Shown here piece by piece: positions 17,652 to 25,506 of a DNA stretch of 40,184 bases. Source of the DNA: Polynucleobacter sp. (GTDB taxonomy: Bacteria; Pseudomonadota; Gammaproteobacteria; Burkholderiales; Burkholderiaceae); contig JALQYK010000002.1 in the NCBI GenBank assembly GCA_023254115.1, positions 1 through 40,184 of the forward strand. Reading direction: 5' to 3'. The notes beneath the pieces were generated by a model. That model was not told the DNA's origin and did no database searches. It worked only from the letters and a program-made list of their open reading frames with translations. The translations under genes were made by a program, and so were the position numbers. Positions within the stretch are counted from its first letter, which is position 1, and the number at the start of each line of letters is the position of its first letter.

Positions 17652-19021
17652 GATGTTCTCCTCTCTTTTTTATGCAAACCAAAAACAAAATACAAAACTG
17701 TTAAACCAATCAAAATCGGTGGCCCCACATAGAAAGCCATACGGGTCATTTCTGAATAAGCCATCAAGCCAATCACAAAGACCACAAAGAAAATGGCAAA
17801 CCAAGAACCGTATGGCCACAAGATGGCTCTGTATGGCAAGGCACCCGCCTCTTCTTTCGATAAAGATTTTCTAAAACGAATTTGCGTGTACAAGATTGCA
17901 ATCCATACCAAGAGACCAATCAATGTCACCGCCGCTGTAATCCACTGAAATGCCTTCTCTGGAACAAAATAATTCAATGCCACGCCCAAGGTGGGCAATA
18001 ACGCGGTCATCACAATTGCCTTAGCCGGCACCCCTGCAGTGGATAACTCAGAGAATATTTTTGGAGCATTACCCACTTTTGATAGCCCCAACAACAAACG
18101 TCCACCACTAAATAAGCCCGCATTGCAAGATGACAATGCTGCGGTGATCACCACAAAATTGATCACGCCCGCTGCCTCACGCAAGCCCATACTCTCAAAC
18201 ATGGCCACAAATGGGCTACCCTGTTGACCAACTTGATGCCACGGAAAGATGGCCATGATCACAAACAATGCCCCGACATAGAAAATCAAAATACGCCATG
18301 CCAATGAGTCGATTGCCATTGGAATTGTTTTAGTTGGGTTCTCCGCTTCCCCAGCAGACAAACCAATCATTTCAATACCAACATAGGCAAACAAGACCAT
18401 TTGCAATGAGAGTAAGAATCCACTCACTCCATTCGGGAAAATGCCTCCGTGTTGCCAAAGGTTAGCCATACCAATAGGCTCGCCAGCATTGCCAAGACCA
18501 AAAAAAATCATGGCGCAACCAATTGCAATCATGCAAATAATGGCAACGACTTTAATCAGTGAGAACCAGAACTCAAATTCGCCAAAAACTTTTACTGCGA
18601 CAAAATTAATACCTGCCATAGCAATGATGGAACTGAGCGCCCAAATCCACTGAGGCACATCTGGAAACCACATGGTCATATAGACCCCAACCGCTGTAAC
18701 TTCAGCCAGACCCACCACAATCCAATAGGTCCAGTAACCCCAACCAACCAAATAGCCCGCCAAAGGTCCAATGTATCTGCCAGCATAATGAGCAAACGAA
18801 CCAGCCACTGGCTCATGCACAGCCATCTCGCCCAATGCTCTTAGAACAATAAATGCAACCAAACCTGCTAATACGTAGCCCAAAATAATGGATGGGCCCG
18901 CCAGCTGGATAGCGGTTGCCGAACCTAAAAATAATCCCACACCAATCGTGGACCCCAGCGCCATCAGACGTATATGTCGTGGCTGTAGACTTCTCTTTAA
19001 ACCATGGTTGTCATGCACCAT
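17648..19021 (-). CDS. APC-family amino-acid permease, probably for alanine
   Basis: 457-residue inner-membrane permease with about 12 helices. The N-terminus LKRSLQPRHIRLMALGSTIGVGLFLG is the signature of the AAT branch (CycA, ProY, AnsP, GabP), and EMAVHEPVAGSFAHYA and GGRLLLGLS also fit. Closest in general look to the ProY/CycA group. Coupling to ald by a four-base overlap makes alanine (possibly D-alanine, glycine or serine) the likely substrate; sequence alone does not settle it. A strong ribosome site, AGAGGAGAG, precedes the ATG. Confidence 0.9.
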   Translation of the reverse strand: MVHDNHGLKRSLQPRHIRLMALGSTIGVGLFLGSATAIQLAGPSIILGYVLAGLVAFIVLRALGEMAVHEPVAGSFAHYAGRYIGPLAGYLVGWGYWTYWIVVGLAEVTAVGVYMTMWFPDVPQWIWALSSIIAMAGINFVAVKVFGEFEFWFSLIKVVAIICMIAIGCAMIFFGLGNAGEPIGMANLWQHGGIFPNGVSGFLLSLQMVLFAYVGIEMIGLSAGEAENPTKTIPMAIDSLAWRILIFYVGALFVIMAIFPWHQVGQQGSPFVAMFESMGLREAAGVINFVVITAALSSCNAGLFSGGRLLLGLSKVGNAPKIFSELSTAGVPAKAIVMTALLPTLGVALNYFVPEKAFQWITAAVTLIGLLVWIAILYTQIRFRKSLSKEEAGALPYRAILWPYGSWFAIFFVVFVIGLMAYSEMTRMAFYVGPPILIGLTVLYFVFGLHKKERRTS

Positions 19022-19104
19022 TTCTCTCCTCTAGTTATCAATCGGAAAATAGAGTGAGCAGAATAGGAGCCATGCACTGTGTTGTATATGGCTGATAAAT
19101 ACTG

Positions 19105-19133
19105 AATATATTTAATCTGACAAATATGTCAGA
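19105..19133 (-). promoter_or_regulatory. Candidate promoter and operator of the permease-ald operon
   Basis: On minus, CTGACA (19132-19127) and TATATT (19110-19105) are 16 bases apart and each matches the sigma-70 consensus at five of six positions. The -35 hexamer is one arm of a perfect palindrome, TCTGACA-N4-TGTCAGA (19116-19133), which a regulator could use to block the promoter. The leader would be about 77 bases. Confidence 0.5.
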
Positions 19134-19197
19134 GCATTATTTTGAATCTTCAATGAAGATAAGGGTCTTGTGGATACGGCGTCATTTCTTCTTACAT

Positions 19198-19241
19198 AAG
19201 AATAAGAAATTTCCTACAAAAGAATCAGAAAATTCCTACAA
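19198..19241. repeat. Tandem 22-bp direct repeat upstream of permease-ald
   Basis: Two adjacent 22-base units (19198-19219 and 19220-19241) share 20 of 22 bases; the units differ only at positions 7 and 13. The period is close to two helical turns, so two protein molecules would bind on the same DNA face. It lies about 70-110 bases upstream of the -35 candidate at 19127-19132 and just after the 3' end of the Tgl-like gene. The remainder of the 256-base gap (19022-19277) shows no further clear element. Confidence 0.55.
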
Positions 19242-19277
19242 CAAAGTAATCTCGAAAAAGTGAGATTTAGTGAGTTT

Positions 19278-20423
19278 TTAATCTGGGATAGTGATATCAG
19301 ATGTGCCAATGCAGACCAAACGTGGCGATTCTCTAGAAGTATCAATACAACCGCCTTGGTCATAAACACCTTTAGGATCACGGTAGCGCATCATCCGCTC
19401 GATGATCATCTTGTACGCCTGTGGATCATTCATCGATTGAGTCACACACGACTCAACAATGGATTCATTCATCTGTAACTCACCATGGGCATCAAGGTAA
19501 GCACCATCTTTCCAGTGATATACCTCTACGCATTTTGTTTCAAGAGTGAATGGCTGATCTCGTTTCCAAAAATTGGTAAATAAGTTATGGCCTAGATAGA
19601 TAACCCATGAACCTTCATAGCCAGAAATATCAGAAGAACGGTCATCGGGGTTACGGAACCAAACACGATCACCCGGAACGTAATACTTCATGGGGAATGG
19701 ATTCTCTAACGAACCATATTCTTTTAAAAATACCTCATGAAACTCACCAGAACGAATCGCCCTGTTCTCTGAGCGTTCTTCTAGTCGCTTTAATAAATCC
19801 GGGTTGGCGTTTTTTAGTTCTCTGGCAATACTAAGAAGAATGACGTACTCAGTAGCTCTGTAGCAAGAAAAAGAGTAAGCCTGATGAATATCCTCAGGCT
19901 GAGTGGCTTTCACCAAGGCATCAATGATAGATTTGCCTTTGTTGAGCAAAAAACCAGCCTCTTCATCGTAATGCCAGTAATCAGTCGGACGCTCGGCAGC
20001 TTCAGTATCAAAATTCAAAGCAGCACGATAACCAGCATCTACAACGTAATGCCTGATATGAATCGCTGAGATCAGCTCTTCGTAGCTTGGGAATGTAAAA
20101 GGAATGGTCGCCAACAACATGGCTACCAAAATTTCTTTATCTAAATCATCTTTATTGTTACGGCCATCGATGGACATCCTCTCATATAAGCGAGTGGTAT
20201 CCCAATTAGGTGCCCATTGATCTTTATATGATTGTTTTAGAAAGAAATGGTTGCAATAGACGCCATTAGCTTGAGAGCCATGATGACTAACACAATCCCA
20301 CAAAGAATATCTTTGCAGATGCTCCTGCATTTTTTGCAGATTTGTCATCTGATCTTGCTGCGTTTTTAATACAAACTCAATACCGCGCGTTTCAAAAGGA
20401 ATATTCAATTGAGTCGCACTCAT
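19278..20423 (-). CDS. Tgl-like protein-glutamine gamma-glutamyltransferase (putative)
   Basis: 381-residue protein with no signal peptide. The middle resembles the Bacillus spore-coat transglutaminase Tgl. It has YSFSCYRATEYVILL (Cys187), compared with the Tgl active-site segment FECATAIVI. Then come GDRVWFRNPD (251-260) and YEGSWVIYLGHN (269-280), compared with GDCLYFKNPE and WRGENVILLGED. If correct, it would crosslink glutamine and lysine or other amines. The residue before the catalytic Cys is Ser rather than Glu, and the downstream acidic residue is shifted, so activity is uncertain. About 120 extra N-terminal and 80 extra C-terminal residues are not in Tgl. Third gene of the ABC-DUF1854 operon, nine bases behind DUF1854. 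Comparison is from memory of the family. Confidence 0.6.
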   Translation of the reverse strand: MSATQLNIPFETRGIEFVLKTQQDQMTNLQKMQEHLQRYSLWDCVSHHGSQANGVYCNHFFLKQSYKDQWAPNWDTTRLYERMSIDGRNNKDDLDKEILVAMLLATIPFTFPSYEELISAIHIRHYVVDAGYRAALNFDTEAAERPTDYWHYDEEAGFLLNKGKSIIDALVKATQPEDIHQAYSFSCYRATEYVILLSIARELKNANPDLLKRLEERSENRAIRSGEFHEVFLKEYGSLENPFPMKYYVPGDRVWFRNPDDRSSDISGYEGSWVIYLGHNLFTNFWKRDQPFTLETKCVEVYHWKDGAYLDAHGELQMNESIVESCVTQSMNDPQAYKMIIERMMRYRDPKGVYDQGGCIDTSRESPRLVCIGTSDITIPD

Positions 20424-20432
20424 GATTTTGCC

Positions 20433-20900
20433 TTATAGAAAACGATCTAAAAGACGGCGACTATGTTTGTCTAAAGCCTGAATATCTTGTATCAGATATT
20501 GCACACCATGGGTATCAGAGACTAGGTACATGGTTTTGTTTACTCGCCGTATATCCTCTTCGCCACGCAAAATAAATTGCGTAGGACCACGATTTGTTTT
20601 AACAGTCCAGGTACTTGGCGTAGCAAATGTTGAGACGTTTTCAATACCAGTCAATACTGGCATGAACTCTCGGCTCGCCAGCTCTTCATTAATCAACAGT
20701 TGATTAGAGGGCGTAGCCTGATCCAAAGAATCTAACCAAACCAACTCATGACCATCACGATCCACAATCGCAATTGACTCGTTGGGGTAACTAATTGGAA
20801 ATGCTCTAACTGGTACCACTTGCTCATGAGTCACCCCTGCTTGATCTTGCAAACAAAGATAACCAAAAGAATTTCTACTCAAGCTGAATGTATTAGCCAT
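20433..20900 (-). CDS. DUF1854 family protein, cyanophycin-associated
   Basis: 155-residue soluble protein of the DUF1854 family, built largely of beta strands (VVPVRAFPIS, IAIVDRDGHELVWLD, STWTVKTNRGPTQFILRGEEDIRR). The family has no proven function but is commonly encoded with an ABC transporter and cyanophycin synthetases, as it is here. The start overlaps the ABC gene by eight bases and the stop is nine bases before the Tgl-like gene, so all three are one transcript. No catalytic motif is apparent. A role as accessory or adaptor to the transporter is a guess. Confidence 0.8.
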   Translation of the reverse strand: MANTFSLSRNSFGYLCLQDQAGVTHEQVVPVRAFPISYPNESIAIVDRDGHELVWLDSLDQATPSNQLLINEELASREFMPVLTGIENVSTFATPSTWTVKTNRGPTQFILRGEEDIRRVNKTMYLVSDTHGVQYLIQDIQALDKHSRRLLDRFL

Positions 20901-23193
20901 GCGTTACTCCCAACTCAGCATCCACAGCATCCATGGCTTGCCTTGCCTGCGTATCGTACATCCGACGATATACACCTTGCAACGCCATTAACTGGTCATG
21001 ACCACCCTCTTCAATGACTTCACCCTTATCAAGCACAATCAAGCGATCTGCCTTGCGCAAAGTTGATAGGCGGTGCGCAATAGCAATGGTTGTGCGGCCC
21101 TTCACCAAATTATCTAGAGCTTTTTGAATTTCTTTTTCAGTCGTACTATCCACAGAGGATGTCGCTTCATCCAAAATCAAAATCTGGGGGTCAATCAATA
21201 GAGCTCTCGCAATCGAAATACGCTGACGCTCACCACCTGACAATGATTGGCCACGTTCACCCACCAAAGAATCGTAACCATGTGGCAAACGCAAAATAAA
21301 TTCATGCGCATGAGCAGCTCTTGCAGCGGCGATTACTTCAGCGCGGGTCGCCCCCGGCTTTCCATAAGCAATATTTTCAGCAATAGTGCCAAAAAATAAG
21401 AATGGTTCTTGCAACACCAAACCGATATGACGACGATAGTCAGCCACAGCGATCGAACGAATATCCACACCATCTAACTTGATTGTGCCTTCGGCCGCAT
21501 CATAGAAACGACAAATCAAGTTCACCAAAGTGCTCTTGCCTGAGCCACTATGACCAACCAAACCAATCATTTCTCCTGGCGTAATTTGTAGATTAATACC
21601 ACGAGTCACCGAGCGATTGCCGTAGCGGAAACCAACGTTCTGCAACTCAATTCTGCCCTCAACTTTATTTAGCTTAATCGGATTAGCTGGCTCTGGAACA
21701 CTAGAGACGTGATCCAAAATATCAAAGATACGCTTTGCACCTGTTGCCGCTTGCTGAGTGAACGACACAATACGACTCATAGAATCTAAACGCGTATAAA
21801 AACGACCGATATACGCCAAACAAGCAGTCAACATACCCACTGTGATGGAGTCATGTGAAATCTGCCAAATACCAAATGCCCAAACTACTAACAAACCAAT
21901 TTCCGTGAGCAAAGTAATGGTTGGCGAGAATAAAGCCCAGACTTTATTCACACGGTCATTAACTGCCAAATTATGTTGATTGGCCAAACGAAAACGTTCT
22001 GTCTCGCGCTCCTCTTGAGCAAATGCTTTAACCACTCGCACACCAGGAATCGTGTCAGCTAAAACGCTGGTCACTTCTGACCAAATACGGTCAATTTTTT
22101 CAAAACCGTAACGCAACTTGTCGCGCACCACATGAATCGCCCAACCAATGAACGGTAATGGTGTCAAAGTCACTAGAGCCAACCATGGATCAATAGACAC
22201 CAAGATGACTGCAGTCATCAAGATCATCAGTACGTCTGTTGCGAAATCTAATAAATGTAAAGACAGGAATAAACAAATACGATCAGATTCCGAACCAATA
22301 CGAGCCATCAAATCACCGGTTCGCTTACCGCCGAAATATTCTAGGGATAACTTCATCAAGTGTTGATACGTGCTAGTTCTCAAATCAGCACCAATCCGCT
22401 CACTCACCAAAGCCAAGATATATGTTTTTGCCCAACCCAAACCCCAGGCAAGAAGTGCCGCAAGAAATAAGGCTCCCAAATAAAATGCTGTTAACTCGTA
22501 GTTAATTGGTTGACCACTTTGATATGGCAACAAAATGTCATCCATCAATGGCATTGTTAAATATGGAGGCACCAAGGTAGCTGCCGTTGAAGCCAAAGTT
22601 AACAAGAAGCCAGCGAACAATTGCCCTTGATAAGGTTTTGCGAAACGCCACAATCTAAACAATGTCCAAGTAGATGGTGGAGTTAGATTTTCTGAGGTAC
22701 ACGCAGGACACTCATCTTGATCCGGCGGTAATGGCACCCAACAACTTGGACACAATGGTTGCGTTTGCTCTAAACCATTATCTAACTCGTGACCCATTGA
22801 TTTAGCAAACTCAATTTTGTATTGCTGCAAGAGTCGATTAGCAATTGGATTTTGAGCTAAAGTAAAACGCCACAAAGCCAAGCGCCCCCCTTGATTGAAC
22901 AACTCAAGACTGGCAACACCTGCATGATCATGCAAGTGAAGTTTTAGATCATCAGCAAAGTTCCAATAGTTCCATTTGTTTGGATCTTGAGCAGTTAATA
23001 CATCATGCTGATTGTCAAAAGCAATTAGGCCTTGATTGGTTAAACAAACCAATCCGCTAGAAAACTGTAATTGCTGATTTAAATCTAGCTCAAGAGCTAA
23101 GATCACCTCTTCGCCAGATCTCAAAATCAATGGCAAAGCATCACGCCAATGATTGGCTAAACGGTCAATAAGGCTAGAGTCTGGAGAGGTCAA
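20893..23193 (-). CDS. ABC exporter with N-terminal zinc ribbon, cyanophycin-associated
   Basis: 766-residue fused ABC half-transporter. Residues 1-140 form a soluble extension with strand-rich segments (GLVCLTNQGLIAFD). Next is a zinc ribbon, C148-x2-C151-x10-C162-x2-C165. The six-helix exporter domain runs from about 190 to 480. The ATPase has Walker A GLVGHSGSGKST, signature LSGGERQRISIARALL, Walker B ILILDEATSS and IAIAHRLSTL. The membrane and ATPase parts are like MsbA/LmrA-type exporters. The only in-frame start is TTG (23191-23193), with no strong ribosome site. It is divergent from cphA genes across 154 bases and heads the operon with DUF1854 and the Tgl-like gene. Cargo unknown. Confidence 0.88.
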   Translation of the reverse strand: MTSPDSSLIDRLANHWRDALPLILRSGEEVILALELDLNQQLQFSSGLVCLTNQGLIAFDNQHDVLTAQDPNKWNYWNFADDLKLHLHDHAGVASLELFNQGGRLALWRFTLAQNPIANRLLQQYKIEFAKSMGHELDNGLEQTQPLCPSCWVPLPPDQDECPACTSENLTPPSTWTLFRLWRFAKPYQGQLFAGFLLTLASTAATLVPPYLTMPLMDDILLPYQSGQPINYELTAFYLGALFLAALLAWGLGWAKTYILALVSERIGADLRTSTYQHLMKLSLEYFGGKRTGDLMARIGSESDRICLFLSLHLLDFATDVLMILMTAVILVSIDPWLALVTLTPLPFIGWAIHVVRDKLRYGFEKIDRIWSEVTSVLADTIPGVRVVKAFAQEERETERFRLANQHNLAVNDRVNKVWALFSPTITLLTEIGLLVVWAFGIWQISHDSITVGMLTACLAYIGRFYTRLDSMSRIVSFTQQAATGAKRIFDILDHVSSVPEPANPIKLNKVEGRIELQNVGFRYGNRSVTRGINLQITPGEMIGLVGHSGSGKSTLVNLICRFYDAAEGTIKLDGVDIRSIAVADYRRHIGLVLQEPFLFFGTIAENIAYGKPGATRAEVIAAARAAHAHEFILRLPHGYDSLVGERGQSLSGGERQRISIARALLIDPQILILDEATSSVDSTTEKEIQKALDNLVKGRTTIAIAHRLSTLRKADRLIVLDKGEVIEEGGHDQLMALQGVYRRMYDTQARQAMDAVDAELGVTHG

Positions 23194-23262
23194 GGCAAAA
23201 ATACTTTTTATCTTTATAAGTACGCAATTATCGCAAATTTAACGACCTAAATATTTACCTTT

Positions 23263-23282
23263 TTTATGTCAATTTATGTCAA
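23263..23282. promoter_or_regulatory. Tandem TTTATGTCAA repeat in the ABC/cphA divergent promoter
   Basis: TTTATGTCAA occurs twice back to back (23263-23272, 23273-23282), exactly one helical turn apart. Read on minus each copy contains TTGACA, the ideal -35 hexamer, and TATAAA (minus, 23218-23213) could be part of a promoter for the ABC gene. On plus the pair lies 33 bases before a -10-like TACAAT (23315-23320) of the cphA genes, where an activator could sit. This is either a paired regulator site serving both operons or a duplicated -35. Confidence 0.45.
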
Positions 23283-23347
23283 CCAAAAACTGTCCAAATC
23301 GTTATACGACAAAGTACAATTAGGTATTTTTGGCACTTCCGGCCCGC

Positions 23348-25498
23348 ATGAGTAAAAAAACTATAGAAATCATAGATATAAAGGTCCTAAAAGGACCCAG
23401 TATGTGGACCTATCGCCCCGTGCTTGAAGCATGGGTAGACATTGGCGATCTAGAAGACTGCCCATCTAACACTATTCCTGGATTCACTGAGCGTCTTTGT
23501 GCTTGGTTACCTACTTTGATAGAACATCGTTGCAGTTATGGTGAGCGCGGTGGCTTTATCAAGCGTTTAGAAGAAGGCACTTGGCCTGCTCACATTCTTG
23601 AGCATGTAACCCTTGAATTACAAAATTTGGCCGGCATGCCTGGCGGCTTTGGTAAAGCACGCGAAACCAATAAACGTGGCGTTTATAAAGTAGTGGTTCG
23701 CGCATGGCACGAAAAGATCACAGAAACTGCGTTGTATCACGCTCGTGATTTGGTCATGGCAGCCATTGAAAATAAACCGTTTGATGTGCCTGCAGCCATC
23801 AAAGAAATCGAAGACATGGTCGATAGCCTGTACTTGGGACCAAGTACAGGTTGCATCGTTGATGCTGCCCGCGAAAAAAGAATCCCATCGATACGCTTGT
23901 CTGAAGGCAACTTGGTTCAACTCGGCTACGGCAATCAACAACGCCGCATTTGGACCGCAGAAACAGATTTAACCAGCGCCATTGCAGAAGGTATTTCTAG
24001 AGATAAAGATTTGACCAAGTCTTTATTAGCATCTTGTGGTGTACCAGTACCCGAGGGTCGCATGGTTGAAAGCCCTAGTGATGCATGGGAAGCCGCACAA
24101 GATATTGGTGGGCCAGTGGTAGTAAAGCCTTACGACGGCAATCATGCGCGTGGCGTCTTCACTAACTTAACCACTCAAGAAGAAATTGAAAAAGCCTATG
24201 ATGACGCCTTAAATGAAGGTAGCGGCCTGATGGTGGAGCGTTACATCCCCGGCAACGAACATCGCTTGTTAGTGGTTGGCAAAAAAGTTGTCGCGGCCGC
24301 TAAAGGTGAATCTGCCTGGGCTATTGGTGATGGCAAGCGCACGATTCGTCAACTGATTGAAGAAGAAATCAATACAGACCCGCGCCGAGGTGATGCGGAG
24401 ATATTGCCGCTCAGTCCAGTGGTATTTGATACCAAACTAGAAATTGAATTATCAAGACAAAAATTAACGCTTGACTCAGTGCCTGCTGTAGGTCAGCAGG
24501 TATTGGTTCAGGGTTCTGGCAATATGGCTTTTGAAGTCACGCACCTCGTTCACCCAGAAGTTGCAGCGCAAGCAGCGCTCGCCGCCAGAGTGATCGGTTT
24601 GGATATTGCGGGTATTGACTTGGTGGCAGAAGATATTTCTAGACCACTTGAAGAACAAGGTGGCGCGATTGTTGAAGTAAATGCTGGCCCTGGCCTGATC
24701 ATGCATTTGAAACCTGCGGTGGGAGAACCTCAACCAGTCGGCGCAGCAATTGTTGAGCATTTATTCCCCAACCATACAGATGGCCGAATTCCGATTGTTG
24801 GGGTAACGGGTTCACGCGGCAAAACCATGGTGGCACAACTCACCACTCATCTTATGCAACTCACCGGCATGAAAGTAGGCCTTGCTTGCAGCAAAGGCGC
24901 TTACTTCAATCAGCGTTTACAAACACCTGGCAATTGCGCTAACTGGACCAGCGGTAACCGCATTTTGTTAAACCGCCAAGTAGAAGCCGCCGTTTTTGAA
25001 AACGACAGTCGCACCATCTTGAATGAAGGCTTAGCCTATGACCGTTGCGCTGTTGGCATTGTGACCAACCTTGATCCAACTGACACTGTTCCAGAGTGCT
25101 CCATCACCGAACCAGAACAAATTTATAACGTCATGCGCACTCAAGTCGACGTAGTGTTACCAACAGGTGCTGCAGTCTTAAATGCTGACGATGAAGCTGT
25201 TGCAAAAATGGCAGAGCTTTCAGATGGTGAAGTAATTTTCTTCAGTAAACATGGTTTAAATGACATCACTCAGAGCCATCTTGCGAAAGGCGGCAAAGCG
25301 GTGTTTACTGAAAATGACACCATTGTTCTTGCTCAAGGCAAAGAACAAGATCGATTAATTCGTATTGCAAGCATTCCTCTTTTGCAATCAAGTAGCAAAG
25401 CAAACACCTTAGAAAGCGTGCTTGCTGCAGTTGCTGCAGTTTGGGCGTTAAATACTCCCAAAGACATTATTGCAACAGGTCTACAAACATATAACTAA
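23348..25498 (+). CDS. Cyanophycin synthetase paralogue lacking the C-terminal Mur lobe (CphA')
   Basis: 716 residues from ATG 23348 (a TTG six codons upstream is also in frame). It has the CphA N-domain (about 1-160), the ATP-grasp domain (about 190-470, with VVVKPYDGNHARGV, MVERYIPGNEHRLLV and IVEVNAGPGLIMHLKP), and a Mur-ligase central domain with P-loop GSRGKT near 487. The protein ends right after AAVWALNTPKDIIATGL. The neighbouring full-length CphA continues from the same point for about 140 residues with the Mur C-lobe. Without that lobe the arginine-adding half should be crippled, leaving the ATP-grasp (aspartate-adding or dipeptide-joining) half, much like cyanobacterial CphA2. The next cphA starts eight bases downstream. 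Confidence 0.9.
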   Translation: MSKKTIEIIDIKVLKGPSMWTYRPVLEAWVDIGDLEDCPSNTIPGFTERLCAWLPTLIEHRCSYGERGGFIKRLEEGTWPAHILEHVTLELQNLAGMPGGFGKARETNKRGVYKVVVRAWHEKITETALYHARDLVMAAIENKPFDVPAAIKEIEDMVDSLYLGPSTGCIVDAAREKRIPSIRLSEGNLVQLGYGNQQRRIWTAETDLTSAIAEGISRDKDLTKSLLASCGVPVPEGRMVESPSDAWEAAQDIGGPVVVKPYDGNHARGVFTNLTTQEEIEKAYDDALNEGSGLMVERYIPGNEHRLLVVGKKVVAAAKGESAWAIGDGKRTIRQLIEEEINTDPRRGDAEILPLSPVVFDTKLEIELSRQKLTLDSVPAVGQQVLVQGSGNMAFEVTHLVHPEVAAQAALAARVIGLDIAGIDLVAEDISRPLEEQGGAIVEVNAGPGLIMHLKPAVGEPQPVGAAIVEHLFPNHTDGRIPIVGVTGSRGKTMVAQLTTHLMQLTGMKVGLACSKGAYFNQRLQTPGNCANWTSGNRILLNRQVEAAVFENDSRTILNEGLAYDRCAVGIVTNLDPTDTVPECSITEPEQIYNVMRTQVDVVLPTGAAVLNADDEAVAKMAELSDGEVIFFSKHGLNDITQSHLAKGGKAVFTENDTIVLAQGKEQDRLIRIASIPLLQSSSKANTLESVLAAVAAVWALNTPKDIIATGLQTYN

Positions 25499-25506
25499 AC
25501 AAGACT

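Noticed and set aside
19248-19267. AATCTC...GAGATT hairpin as terminator of the ABC-DUF1854-Tgl operon
   Set aside because: Six-base stem with an 8-base loop and no T-run after it on minus; I left the operon end without a called terminator.
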